A DNA stretch of 64,000 nucleotides from Neoechinorhynchus agilis (taxonomy: Eukaryota > Acanthocephala). The position numbers and the translations under genes were made by a program. The notes below the pieces were generated by a model. The model searched no databases and was not told the origin of the DNA. It saw only the letters and a program-made list of their open reading frames with translations. The stretch lies in assembly GCA_051530055.1 (NCBI GenBank), contig CM121342.1, positions 620,001-684,000 on the forward strand. Reading direction: 5' to 3'. Positions 45,700 to 55,547 of the stretch are shown here, piece by piece (the first letter of the stretch is position 1; every line of letters starts with the position of its first letter).

Positions 45700-47300
45700 G
45701 GAGGAAACGAAGTCATGCAAACTTGTCAAGGATAACCATAAAAAATCATAGTGCATCCACAATCGCTTATTTCGGTATTAGATAAAAAAAATTGAGGGCA
45801 GTGGCGGCGTACATTAGTCATTAAGAACTACAGCAGGAATGCTCAATCACCTTCAAACGATTAAACTGCATATTCATATTGTTCGTGTCAAAAAAGTGGT
45901 TATTTAGTCTTTTTCTATTATGAAGCAATTGTGCAGTTTAAATAAAAAAAACCAATAAAGGAATGAAAATACATTTTTCTTAAAACAAATTTACTGTCGC
46001 AAAGATAAACAAATATTCTCGTTATGCAAAATAAATAGAAATCTTCCTATTTTAACATTTAATGCACAACGCAAAATTGCAAAAATTGCCTAAAAATAAA
46101 TGCACATTTTAAACCACATTTAAAAATGACTCATTCATTCCGCCAAAACAAAACTTTTGAAATCGTTACTTATTGACAATAAATTTTCGAAATTATTTAT
46201 ATCAGTTAACTTTATCGCATTTAAATTTTATGCTCTCAATTAAGGCCGTAAATTTCTAGGAATTCCAATGGAAAGCAAAAGAAATGTTTACCATTTAAAA
46301 TGCAACTTATAAAACTTTTGATGCTAATAATGATCACTCAAACGATGTTTAAAATAGTGTTATTCTGTAAAAAAATTTCCTTCTGATGCACCTTTTTATC
46401 AATGAATCTCGATTTAAACCAGATAAAAAAATGGGAATATCCCGATAATGAGCTGGAGTTTCGGTGCACAAATGCGTAATGGTCGTTCTTCTATAAATTT
46501 GATTTATCTTCGGCGGAATTAACAAAAATTAAGACGACAAATACCATATTACCTCGCGGTATAAATATTTCTAACAATTTGGAAACACTTTTGAACTACG
46601 GCATTGAAATAGTAACATATAATTAATTTTCCCACTTGTAGCACTTGGGGAAAATGCAAAGTAATTAAAATGTCATAAAAAAGGCGCCTTAAAATTAATA
46701 ACGCCTCTGATCGATTTATGTATTGTATATTGAAACTATTGCTTTTTAATCAAAGCAAAGATAGATAAAGGACGCTTCAAAAACAATGGAAAAATCGTAA
46801 AAGTCATTGAATCATTTTACGGACGATGTGTACTTCTAAGAGCCCTGAAATGTATTTTGTAATCACATAAAAATATTTCGAGCATTTTTTTTTATTTTTC
46901 ATAAGTTTAATTGTAAGAGAGTGTTGTAAGAGAATTGATTTTATTGAATCTTTTCCCATTAATTAATTTTTCAGTGCAAAAGTACTAAGAACGTTTCGTT
47001 TGCATCGACTTTGTTTCATTTTGATTGATTTTTCACTCTTAGTGGGTAATGCCACGAGTAATTACGGGAAAGTCGTTTAATTAGTTTTTATATTAAAGAT
47101 CTTCCAAAACTACGCAAATAAGATTCTAACGAATGCACGAACAAACATTTCTTTGCGACTCATTTCCTGAATTCTGATTGGTTGCAAAATTGTGCGCATG
47201 CTATCTAATGCAACAATACTATTTTTGCAAGAACTAATTACCTCCGTTAAGTCTACAATCTAGCTTAAAACTTTACAAAACACTAATCATTTTTTGTTTC
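45700..47300. other. Unannotated AT-rich region
   Basis: No supported gene between the divergently transcribed bromodomain genes other than the small frame at 45497. Confidence 0.4.
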
Positions 47301-47303
47301 CAA

Positions 47304-48264
47304 ATGTCATTTTCTACTCCATGGATGGAACTAATTGAGTTGCAAGACCTCCGGGAACTTCTTGTCCATGGAATGAGGCCAAACGTAGAATTTAAGTAAG
47401 TAATATTTTTCATTTAATAGCTAGACTATAAAAACTTTCATTTTTAGGAATATGAATTCACTACAGCAGGAAGCTGTGGTTAACCTGTCGAAGGTGCTTC
47501 GCCACATACTAAATCTTCCATTTGACGATTATGCTGAACTAAACGAATTGCGAATACATGACGATACAGAAAAAGTATATCACTCGAAAATTAATTCTGA
47601 ATGGATGTCAATAAAGAAAATCGAAGAAAAAATAATACGGTACGAATATCATCACCGGTACATGATGTTGGGTGACCTTAAGGTTTTCGAGCACTGTTAT
47701 AAAATAGTTTACGGGCCGTCAGGTCGAATGTATTCACTTGCCAGGAGTTTTGTTAGGAGAATTTTGAAGCCAATGAAGACGTTCCGAACCATGATGCTCG
47801 ATTATGAAATGCAAGCTTATCGTCCTAAAATCGTGTACAACAATCTTGTCCTACGAAGGTGTTTGGAACTTATTGTTCAACGTTGTGTTCGACCTTATCT
47901 TCCACCAGTATTCATTCAAACAAGAACACGTCGCGAACAAAAAGATTACGATGCAGTTATCAAAACTCCAATGGATTTTGAAATTGTTATGGAAAAGATA
48001 AATTGCGAATGTTATTATCATGCTGGTGAATTCATTAAGGATATGAGACAAATACACATCAACGTTAAATTGTACTATGGATATGTTTGTAACGAAGAAC
48101 TAAAGATGGCCTTAATGCGTAGAAGTTGCGATAGATATATTTATGAACATCTCGAATACGTTTTATGTGTCGCAGAACGAGAAGACATTTATGAGGATAA
48201 CTACGAAGAGAATGAAAACCCAAACACCAATGTGATCAATGGAACCAATAATGAAGACGAATGA
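47304..48264 (+). CDS. TAF1-type bromodomain protein, intact parent copy
   Basis: Two exons, 47304-47395 and 47448-48264, with a 52-bp intron (GTAAGTAAT...TTTTTAG), giving 302 residues. Residues 30-145 resemble a worn first bromodomain and linker. Residues 170-255 form a second bromodomain (QKDYDAVIKTPMDFEIVMEKI, FIKDMRQIHINVKLYYG). A short Glu/Asn tail follows. The position of the conserved Asn (YNG in TAF1) is Tyr here, so acetyl-lysine binding is doubtful. It is divergently oriented to, and related to, the gene at 42999-45095, suggesting an old duplication of a TAF1-derived module. Its last 68 codons are duplicated at 5313-5518. Confidence 0.75.
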
Positions 48265-48682
48265 GAAAGTTGAGAGAAAATGCCGTTTACTCAGTAAAAA
48301 TATCCACGAAAAAAGCGTCCTACGAAGGATTAATGATGAAAAATTGAAAAAGGAATTATAGGTCTAACAACATTTTCTCGCAAAAATCAGTTGCTGCTTA
48401 AAGTTGCTTAGAAATTAAACATTTGTATATAAAAAATAAATTATTGTAAAATACTTTCATACTATAAAGAAAAAATGACAGCTATGAGTAATGTCGGAAT
48501 CACGCAGAATAGAATTTCGCGATGAGAAATTTAAATGAATTTTACTTGGAATTCTTGAAATCTTCGAATGCCTTGACGTCATACTCAGAATAATTATCAC
48601 ATACTTTAAAGGTTTTTCACAATGTGACCGAGTAATTGAAAGCGAAAAATGGGGGAAAAATTAATTGTAATTACCCACCATT

Positions 48683-48913
48683 TTGATATATTCTGTAAAA
48701 ATAACGAAAAAGCTTTTACATTTTAAAACCGAGATTTTTACACGTAAGTCAATTAATATAGTTTTTACTCCTTCCTATGTCATATCTAAATCCGATTTAC
48801 GACCGATCAATCTTCTTATGCAAAATAATGCATCGACACCACAGACGTTTACAGATTTTTATATTTCGGAGAAATTAATTGAAAACCATGCCACAGGAAA
48901 GAAGCATGAATAA
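48683..48913 (+). CDS. Small conserved frame, right copy (uncertain coding)
   Basis: Right-hand counterpart of 4664-4894, 76 codons, differing at two residues (FTDFYIS here, FPDFYIP there). Unrecognised and without an in-frame ATG at its start. It contains GTAAGT...ATATAG within the frame, so splicing is conceivable. Confidence 0.2.
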   Translation: MIYSVKITKKLLHFKTEIFTRKSINIVFTPSYVISKSDLRPINLLMQNNASTPQTFTDFYISEKLIENHATGKKHE

Positions 48914-49403
48914 ATTATAATTTGAGAACCTTGTTAGCATGTCAAAAAATTCCGAAGATACAATTTTTTTCAATTCATACAAACTTCAAAAGTTTGAAAA
49001 ATCACAAGTTTAATTATGGCGTTTTCGTTATATCTTTGATTATCGATGTGTTGATTTGAAATAATTAAGTAAATTTTATTTTACGCACAAATTATCTTTC
49101 AATCAAGGAACGATTGCGCAATGCAAATTAATTTCAATCCAAATAGATTTAAGTTACGATTGCGTGCCTTTATCAACTTGATCGCTGATTGGCTACATTA
49201 TCATTAGTATTTTTAAGGAACCGTGCTACTGCACATTATAGAAGACTGATCACGAAATTTATACAGCCAAACACTTTCAATCCAGTGTAAAAGATAGTTT
49301 TTATCTCACAAGACTGAATCTTCCTCAAACAACTTTTGCATTGCTCTCGTACACATAATCGTAAGCTCTAACAAAGAAGCACAATACCAAGCCCTCAAAA
49401 ATC

Positions 49404-51221
49404 ATGATCAATTCAAACCCACTCTTGGATAAAATCACTTCTATTCCTGAAGTTGAAGAGCTAGAAAAATACGCCGAAAAGTACATTTCGGTTTACAGTT
49501 CACGAAATGCAATGTTCTATGCAGATTTGATGCGGTCGCAGTATCCAAACTATACAAAAGTTAATAACAAGTATTTGAAGTTCAAAAAAAAATGCAGTGA
49601 TAAATATTTAAACTCTCTGGACGCCTTACGTATTTTGGTTGTTGATCTAAGCACAATAGAGGCAAAAACGCGTTTCGCCAGGTCTTGTTACACATGGAGA
49701 AAATTGGACTCTTTTCAAGATGAGTTTTGTCGGTGGACGAATACAATATCTGGATCAGACGATCATGACGATATACGTCGTTTAAATTTACTTTACAGAA
49801 TATGTGGAGATAATGTAATTGGAAAAAATGACCGAATAATGCTCGGCTCACTATTTGAAACAATCGGCTACATTTTACTTGAACAGTTAAAACATATTGT
49901 CGCCATGCGGGCCTTTCGATTGGGCTTAAAAGCTGATCCAACTTCAGTGCATTGTATTGAGGGAGCATGTGACACTATAAAGTGGAATTTACAAATCGAA
50001 AATTTAGTGTTGAAGCTCACACCACATCTCGATGATTCTATTAAGATTTTACTAAATATTAAAATCAATGCAATCAATACAGGGATAAAAAGACCCATAG
50101 CGATTACCGTAGATGAAGATAGGAAAAGTGATCTCGAGCCAGTTGGAAAATATAAAAGAATAGACAAAAATGGGGAAGTGAGTCGTAGTTCTGTTGAGAA
50201 TAGAAACTTTCATCGATCCAATGCTTTGACGATCATTTTAGTTCAATACGCTCGAGCCTACCATGCATTTTCACTATGCAGATTTCGAGAAGCAATGGAG
50301 CATATTAAGACACTCGACGGAATTTGTTGTTACGAAATGGTTCATTCTATTCAACTGCTAGTAGCCAAAATTCAATTTGAACAAATGTTAAACGACGCGT
50401 GCATTCTATCCTTTGAGCGTCTAATGCAACATTTCCCCGATTCAACAGAAGGTTTAGAATATTATTCTACGGCACTTTATCGTAAAAATGATGAGGACAG
50501 CCTCCACAACCTTTGTCTTAAGTCAATATCCACATTGCCAAACAATGCTATTTACTATTGCGCCAAAGGAAATCTATTAACTTTGTATAAGGATAAGGAA
50601 CTTGCGGTCAAAGCTTTTGAGAAAGCAATTAAAGTTGAAGATTCGAACGTTAAACTTCGGGCCTATGCCACTTCACTTCTTGTAAGTGAACGTTACTTAA
50701 ACGGTCAATACAGAAGGATGGATCAAGCAATCAATATCCTTATTAAATATGATCCTTTCACTTATAAATCATTTATGTACCGAGGAATGTTATTATTTGA
50801 CAAAGGGTATTTTGACTGCGCGATCGTAGAATTAAAACAAGCGCTGGTCATGAACCCCTCACATTGGAGATTGGAAATCAGATTAGCGGTCTCTTTCTTT
50901 AAGCTTAAACAGATCGATGATTCGCTACAGGCTCTGGGTCGAGCGTTGGATATTAGTGATAACAATTCGTTAGTTAAGGTCCATTTGGCAGGTGTTTTGT
51001 TGAACTCAAACCGAACCAATGAAGCTCACAATATATTGCAAGAATTAATTGAAAATGATCCTGGAAACGCTGATGGTCACTACATGATGGCTATATATCA
51101 CAAATTTATGGGTACCAAGAAGCTTTACGTCCATTACTACAAAGCCGCTGTATCCAAAGGAATTGATACCAAACAGCGAAATTATCTGTCCAAGATTTTC
51201 ACAGTAAATTATTTACCTTAA
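49404..51221 (+). CDS. ANAPC7: APC7-like TPR subunit of the anaphase-promoting complex
   Basis: A 605-codon single-exon gene with a run of TPR-like helical hairpins. The order of segments follows APC7: an N-terminal helical part, RIMLGSLFETIGYI with MRAFRLGLKADP (about 165-200), RFREAMEHIKTLDGI (about 295-310), SFERLMQHFPDSTEGLEYYS (about 340-360), then repeats AIYYCAKGNLLTLYKDKELA, YRRMDQAINILIKYDP, KGYFDCAIVELKQALVMNP and DSLQALGRALDIS (380-530). APC7 helps to build the TPR lobe of the APC/C, the ubiquitin ligase that drives anaphase. Similarity is low and helical-repeat families resemble one another, so CDC27/APC3-like is the main alternative. It has a frameshifted copy at 2356-4172. Confidence 0.62.
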   Translation: MINSNPLLDKITSIPEVEELEKYAEKYISVYSSRNAMFYADLMRSQYPNYTKVNNKYLKFKKKCSDKYLNSLDALRILVVDLSTIEAKTRFARSCYTWRKLDSFQDEFCRWTNTISGSDDHDDIRRLNLLYRICGDNVIGKNDRIMLGSLFETIGYILLEQLKHIVAMRAFRLGLKADPTSVHCIEGACDTIKWNLQIENLVLKLTPHLDDSIKILLNIKINAINTGIKRPIAITVDEDRKSDLEPVGKYKRIDKNGEVSRSSVENRNFHRSNALTIILVQYARAYHAFSLCRFREAMEHIKTLDGICCYEMVHSIQLLVAKIQFEQMLNDACILSFERLMQHFPDSTEGLEYYSTALYRKNDEDSLHNLCLKSISTLPNNAIYYCAKGNLLTLYKDKELAVKAFEKAIKVEDSNVKLRAYATSLLVSERYLNGQYRRMDQAINILIKYDPFTYKSFMYRGMLLFDKGYFDCAIVELKQALVMNPSHWRLEIRLAVSFFKLKQIDDSLQALGRALDISDNNSLVKVHLAGVLLNSNRTNEAHNILQELIENDPGNADGHYMMAIYHKFMGTKKLYVHYYKAAVSKGIDTKQRNYLSKIFTVNYLP

Positions 51222-51245
51222 ATAAATATTTAATTCATTTATTTA

Positions 51246-51787
51246 TCATGCTTCACAGTGGCGACATAGTAACAGTTAGTAAAATACAATCTCTTCCAGC
51301 AATAATTTGTCTTATACCTCGGAAATATTACAGGGTCTGTGTAACGATATTGAGCTGAATTATTTACTGAACAAAGGGACGGTGTCATTGGTAAAGCATC
51401 AAAATTTCTCCGAGCTTGCACAAGATTTGGAAGATTAAGATTTGGAAAAATCTTCCAACATTATAAATCTTGCTCCTTTGTATTCACTGGCATTAGACTT
51501 TAGGTCTATATTCCTGAATTATTCGTAAGAAAATGTCGACAGCTATACACTAATGTCTTCGTTTATAACGATTGCTCTATTTAACTTAGATTTTTCGTGC
51601 TTTCCGATAATCTTTTTTGCAGCAGTTTTATTCAGATGGATACATTTCATTTCTCAAATGTGATTCAAAGAATACAAACTTTTTGGAACAAAAACTGAGC
51701 ACAAATGGCTGCGATTTCTAAATAATGTATAAAAGTAGCGGAAAAGCTTTTACATTTAATAAAAGCCTTCGAAAATAAATTCGTGTA
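51246..51787. other. Spacer absent from the left-hand copy
   Basis: 542 bp between the APC7-like gene and the promoter of the repeat-rich protein gene. It is the only part of 48059-53644 with no counterpart at 2.3-9.4 kb. A 60-codon minus frame (51239-51421) is not called. Confidence 0.6.
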
Positions 51788-51897
51788 AACAAAAAGTCAA
51801 CAGAAAACGATAAACATCGGTCGAAAAAACACTTCCAATCTCGGCCCATCAAGTCGACTATTAAATAAAAGGTGTCTTTTCCCGAGAACTGAATTCA

Positions 51898-53202
51898 ATG
51901 AACACACTCGAGATTTGTGCTGTGATCTCTTTGATCATTTTTTTCAATATAACTTCCGCTCGTCCACGACCAAGAGAACTTTCGCCGCACATTTTTTCGG
52001 ATTATCTAGGAGATCAATTACCAAGCACCAACTATGACAGATACGACTTGGTAAATAACCGGTTTGCGAACAATGAGCGGGCTGTGGTCTTGGTGCTGCC
52101 TGATGATCAACTCGATAAGATATTGATCGGAAATGTTGATGATAACGATCAGCAATGGAATAGGTCAACATTTTGGAAACTCTCAGGTCTTCAGAAAGTG
52201 TCAACAACAGAAGATGTCGCATCGCTCGAAGAGGAAACGACAACGGACTTCTCAACTGAAGAAATTGATATTTGTAATGTGCACTTCTGCGATAATCTGA
52301 AGACTTCATCGGCAATGACAACAACAGAGGAAACCACAATTCAGACTACTGACGTGGCTACAGAATCAACAACCGAAGAGCAAACAAGCGAGCCAAGGAC
52401 AGAGGAAACGACAATACAGACGACTGAAGTGACTAAAGAATCAACAACTGAAGAGCAAACAAGCGAGCCTAAAACAGAGGAAACAACAATAGAGGAAACG
52501 ACAATGCAGACGACTGAGTTGACTAAAGAATCAACAGCTGAAGAGCAAACAAGCGAGCCAAAGACAGAGGAAACAATGACTGAGGAAACGACAATGGAGA
52601 CGACGGATGTGACTAAAGAATCAACAACTGAAGAGCAAACAAGCGAGCCAAAGACAGAGGAAACAATGACTGAGGAAACGACAATGCAGACGACTGAAGT
52701 GACTACCGAATCAATATTCCAAGAGCAAACAAGTGAGTCAAAAGCGGAGGAAACAACAACGCAGACGACCGTAGTGACTTCAGAGACAACAACCCAAAAT
52801 GCCGAGACCACAGAAATCACCGGAATGGAAAAGGGCAAAATGAAACCGGCTATTCTCCCGGTGACTGAACACGTCGCTAAAATGAAAAGCAATGAACAGT
52901 CGCTGAGCACCATGGATTCTCTCAAGCTTCCAACAGAAATTCCTTGTTTATGTGAGATTCTTGACTTCGTTGATTCACTATTCGATAACATAATCAAGCA
53001 AATGGCATTACTTGTAGAAAACTCAGAAGATAAACAAGAACAAGAGATGATTAATCGACTTGTTTATAAAAAGAATAAGATCATTGAGAGGTATAGACCA
53101 AGAACGCAATGTAGATCGGTATTCTCGAAAGACCAAGTTGCCGACTTTGCAGGATGCTTCGACCCTTTGGTAGCTTATGCTGGAGCGAGGAAGGATAAAT
53201 AG
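51898..53202 (+). CDS. Secreted Thr/Glu-rich repeat protein, right copy
   Basis: 434 codons, intact, with the same plan as 8189-9331. It has a signal peptide (MNTLEICAVISLIIFF), a non-repetitive N-terminal region to about 140, and about six Thr/Glu units (TTEEQTSEPKTEET.TEETT.QTT), followed by a Cys-containing C-terminal region. Two central units (codons about 210-270) are nearly identical to each other, showing recent unit amplification. A TATA-like ATTAAATAAAAGG lies about 35 bp upstream of the ATG. Likely a heavily O-glycosylated secreted or surface-coat protein (inference from composition). No named family recognised. Confidence 0.82.
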   Translation: MNTLEICAVISLIIFFNITSARPRPRELSPHIFSDYLGDQLPSTNYDRYDLVNNRFANNERAVVLVLPDDQLDKILIGNVDDNDQQWNRSTFWKLSGLQKVSTTEDVASLEEETTTDFSTEEIDICNVHFCDNLKTSSAMTTTEETTIQTTDVATESTTEEQTSEPRTEETTIQTTEVTKESTTEEQTSEPKTEETTIEETTMQTTELTKESTAEEQTSEPKTEETMTEETTMETTDVTKESTTEEQTSEPKTEETMTEETTMQTTEVTTESIFQEQTSESKAEETTTQTTVVTSETTTQNAETTEITGMEKGKMKPAILPVTEHVAKMKSNEQSLSTMDSLKLPTEIPCLCEILDFVDSLFDNIIKQMALLVENSEDKQEQEMINRLVYKKNKIIERYRPRTQCRSVFSKDQVADFAGCFDPLVAYAGARKDK

Positions 53203-53533
53203 TTCATGAAGAGCCGTGAGCGTTTCGACTAATCGTTAGTGACTCATTAGTTTATAGACAAAATGCTTCAAATATTTATTTAATCAAAATAAAGGTCAGT
53301 TTTAAATTTTTGTTTTCTGTGGTCTTTTCCTTTTTTTTCATAAAACGATTTGATCTTAAGAATAAATTGTAAAAAGTAATAACACATTATCGAGATGTAG
53401 TCATCAGTAGAACAGGAGTGCTGATGTACAAAAGGCTTTTGTGGGTATAGGACTATAATCTGCGCAAAATCTGGAAATCACAAGTTAAGAAGAGTTAAAA
53501 ACACTTTTCCTGTGAATAAATATCTATAAGATG

Positions 53534-53644
53534 TCTTGGGAACGCTGTATCCATCCTGTCGACCATTACACCCGGACGGCAGCTGAGTTATCCAGAGCGG
53601 TGGTGTGAATGATCTAACGTGTTTTTGTAATCTATTTTGTTATT
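53534..53644 (+). mobile_element. LINE family A 3' tail fragment
   Basis: CGCTGTATCCATCCTG, CCCGGACGGCAGCTGAG, CCAGAGCGGTGGTG, AATGATCTAAC and the final ATCTATTTTGTTATT. The duplicated block ends within a few bases of this LINE terminus. Confidence 0.7.
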
Positions 53645-53939
53645 ATCATCATTAAATTTTAGTTTTTCCCTTCTTGTCCGGCTTATTTTTAGGCGGTAGA
53701 ACATCTGTTAATTATTCCAATAACTTTCGTCCTGTGTTTGACTAAGCTATATTTATTCCAGTTTTAGTAACTCAAGCATATCCATCCGGGTTATTTTAGC
53801 CGTTGGCTTGTCTTAACAATTTGACAAAATAACTCTTCATTTTATTAGGGAAATTCTAGAATTTGTTGCATTCCTTACAATGTTATCTCTAGAATCTATA
53901 ATATTTTATTCACGAAATCTTTATATTACGATCATGCCC

Positions 53940-54112
53940 CCTCAAAGACGTTATTTTATCCTCTGACTAGTGTACCGCAGTGTTCGCCGCTTTCTCCTAT
54001 TTTATTTCTACTGCCTTCCAAATACCTAACACAAAATTTTAAAATTTATGCCTCACTGACGTGTTATGCTGATGACATAACTTTTGTGATTAAAATTCAC
54101 AGGGTATTTTCC
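53940..54112 (+). mobile_element. LINE reverse transcriptase fragment
   Basis: Plus-strand translation gives LTSVPQCSPLSPILFLL and, shortly after, YADDITFVIK, the palm motifs of an I/Jockey-type RT. About 170 bp are recognisable. It is closest in wording to LINE family B (15.2-17.3 kb). Confidence 0.7.
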
Positions 54113-54253
54113 CTTGTTGTCCGGCTTATTTATTTGGGCATAAACCCAAACAAATTACATCAGAGAAGTGATATAACAACATAGTCTCTAATGCACGGTT
54201 AAAAGTTTGTACATTCCTCCGGATCCTCAGATACCTCCAGGAGGCGCGGCTCA

Positions 54254-55002
54254 TCAGTGAGTTTCCTCTTCGTCCCCTAACTTGAATCTCCTATTAAGGG
54301 TCGGGGGATTTTTGGAGGGAATGCGCACAACATTTTTGTGGGATGAAACGCAGAATGCAAATCGGGGAAAAGGAGTTGAGTAATACGCAGTATTATTGTG
54401 GCGGTGGTGTGCATCAGAGGCAAAAGGATCTGTAGCGGGGGATTCAGGTATTCCAGTAATAAATATGATGCGATTTATATCCTCGATGGAGGAGTGCCTG
54501 ATACGATGGGTCGAATTCAATTCGACGAGGGATGATGGACGGGGAGGGGGGAGAAGTCGTATCATGACAGAAATGAATCGGAGGGTTGATTAATTGTGAT
54601 GGCATTGAGGCCGACTTCATATCCTCATAGTTCTTTGCTCCTCGTTTTGCTCTTCTTTCTACTCGTTCAGATGTTTCTTTGACCTTTTTCTCAACCGTAG
54701 CTTTCTTAGTAGTTACTGGCGGTGAATCGCTTTCGCTTTTCCTATCGCTATGTTTTATCAATCTTAATATCATAATCCTCCACAGTAATTTTAGAATCGG
54801 GTGGTACCATGTCCCTAATAATTGTCAAAGTATTCACAGTATTTTTAAAACCATCGTTTCCAACAAATCTTCGTTTGAGTTTGCCATACTGATGGCCCTC
54901 TTCACTAGCCGATTTTTGTATTTTCTTAGCTTGTTTCTTAGAATTCCCATTTGGAACCTTTGTCTCCCTCTTTGAATTTTTTGAATTCGACCAAATCTTC
55001 AC
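54254..55002 (-). other. Charged open frames, unassigned
   Basis: Three overlapping minus-strand frames of 84-109 codons: Lys/Ser/Glu-rich (KKATVEKKVKETSERVERRA) then Pro/His-rich. The composition resembles a LINE ORF1, and an RT fragment lies close by, but I see no zinc knuckles. It may be ORF1 debris or an exon of an unknown host gene. Confidence 0.25.
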
Positions 55003-55291
55003 TTCTAAGAGAATTCTTTTCGCACATAGTAGCCTCCGTTAATATATCTTTAACTGTTCTAATCGCTTCAATCAATTAGCCTTTGTTCAAAGCGCTTCTT
55101 TAGTGCAACATCAATAAGTGCAAAATACATAGCTTAGTCGCGTTCACAGTTGAAGAGAGACAAAAAAGGATGGCGATGATGCCAAAATGCAGAGCATTTT
55201 AGTATTTTTTTTGCCATCGATTGTAACGGTTTACTTATTCATCGATGTCGGTATGTGAGATTCTGATTTATAGGATTAGAATTACTATTTC

Positions 55292-55377
55292 GGTTTTCAC
55301 CCGGTATATAATTTTTTATATAAACCCGACGAGGTTCGAAACGTCTTTAATAAAAAATTATTTTCCGGGTGAAGACC
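55292..55377. repeat. Foldback element sharing the CGACGAGGTTCGAAACG core
   Basis: Arms 55292-55320 (GGTTTTCACCCGGTATATAA) and about 55350-55377 (AATTATTTTCCGGGTGAAGACC) around a short loop that contains CGACGAGGTTCGAAACG. The right half matches the right arm of the foldback at 39772-39946 over about 52 bp. Confidence 0.75.
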
Positions 55378-55547
55378 TAAATAAAAAAATTATTCATCAA
55401 TGATTGTCAATTTTAGCATAAATGAGTAAACTGAATATAAACGTGTTTCATATATAATTGCATAAATCCGAAAGGTTTCGAACCCATCAATCTCGCCAAT
55501 ATACTGAAAATGTCAATTTTTACACTCACGTATAAATCGCATCGTTG

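Larger units (their letters stand above)
48059..51245 (+). repeat. Inverted duplication block 1, right (parent) copy
   Basis: Partner of 2332-5518. Here the block is continuous with complete genes on both sides (the bromodomain gene upstream, the repeat-protein gene 650 bp downstream), so I take it as the donor sequence. Confidence 0.9.
51788..53644 (+). repeat. Inverted duplication block 2, right (parent) copy
   Basis: Partner of 7748-9441. Holds the longer allele of the Thr/Glu-rich protein gene and ends at a LINE family A 3' tail. Confidence 0.9.
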
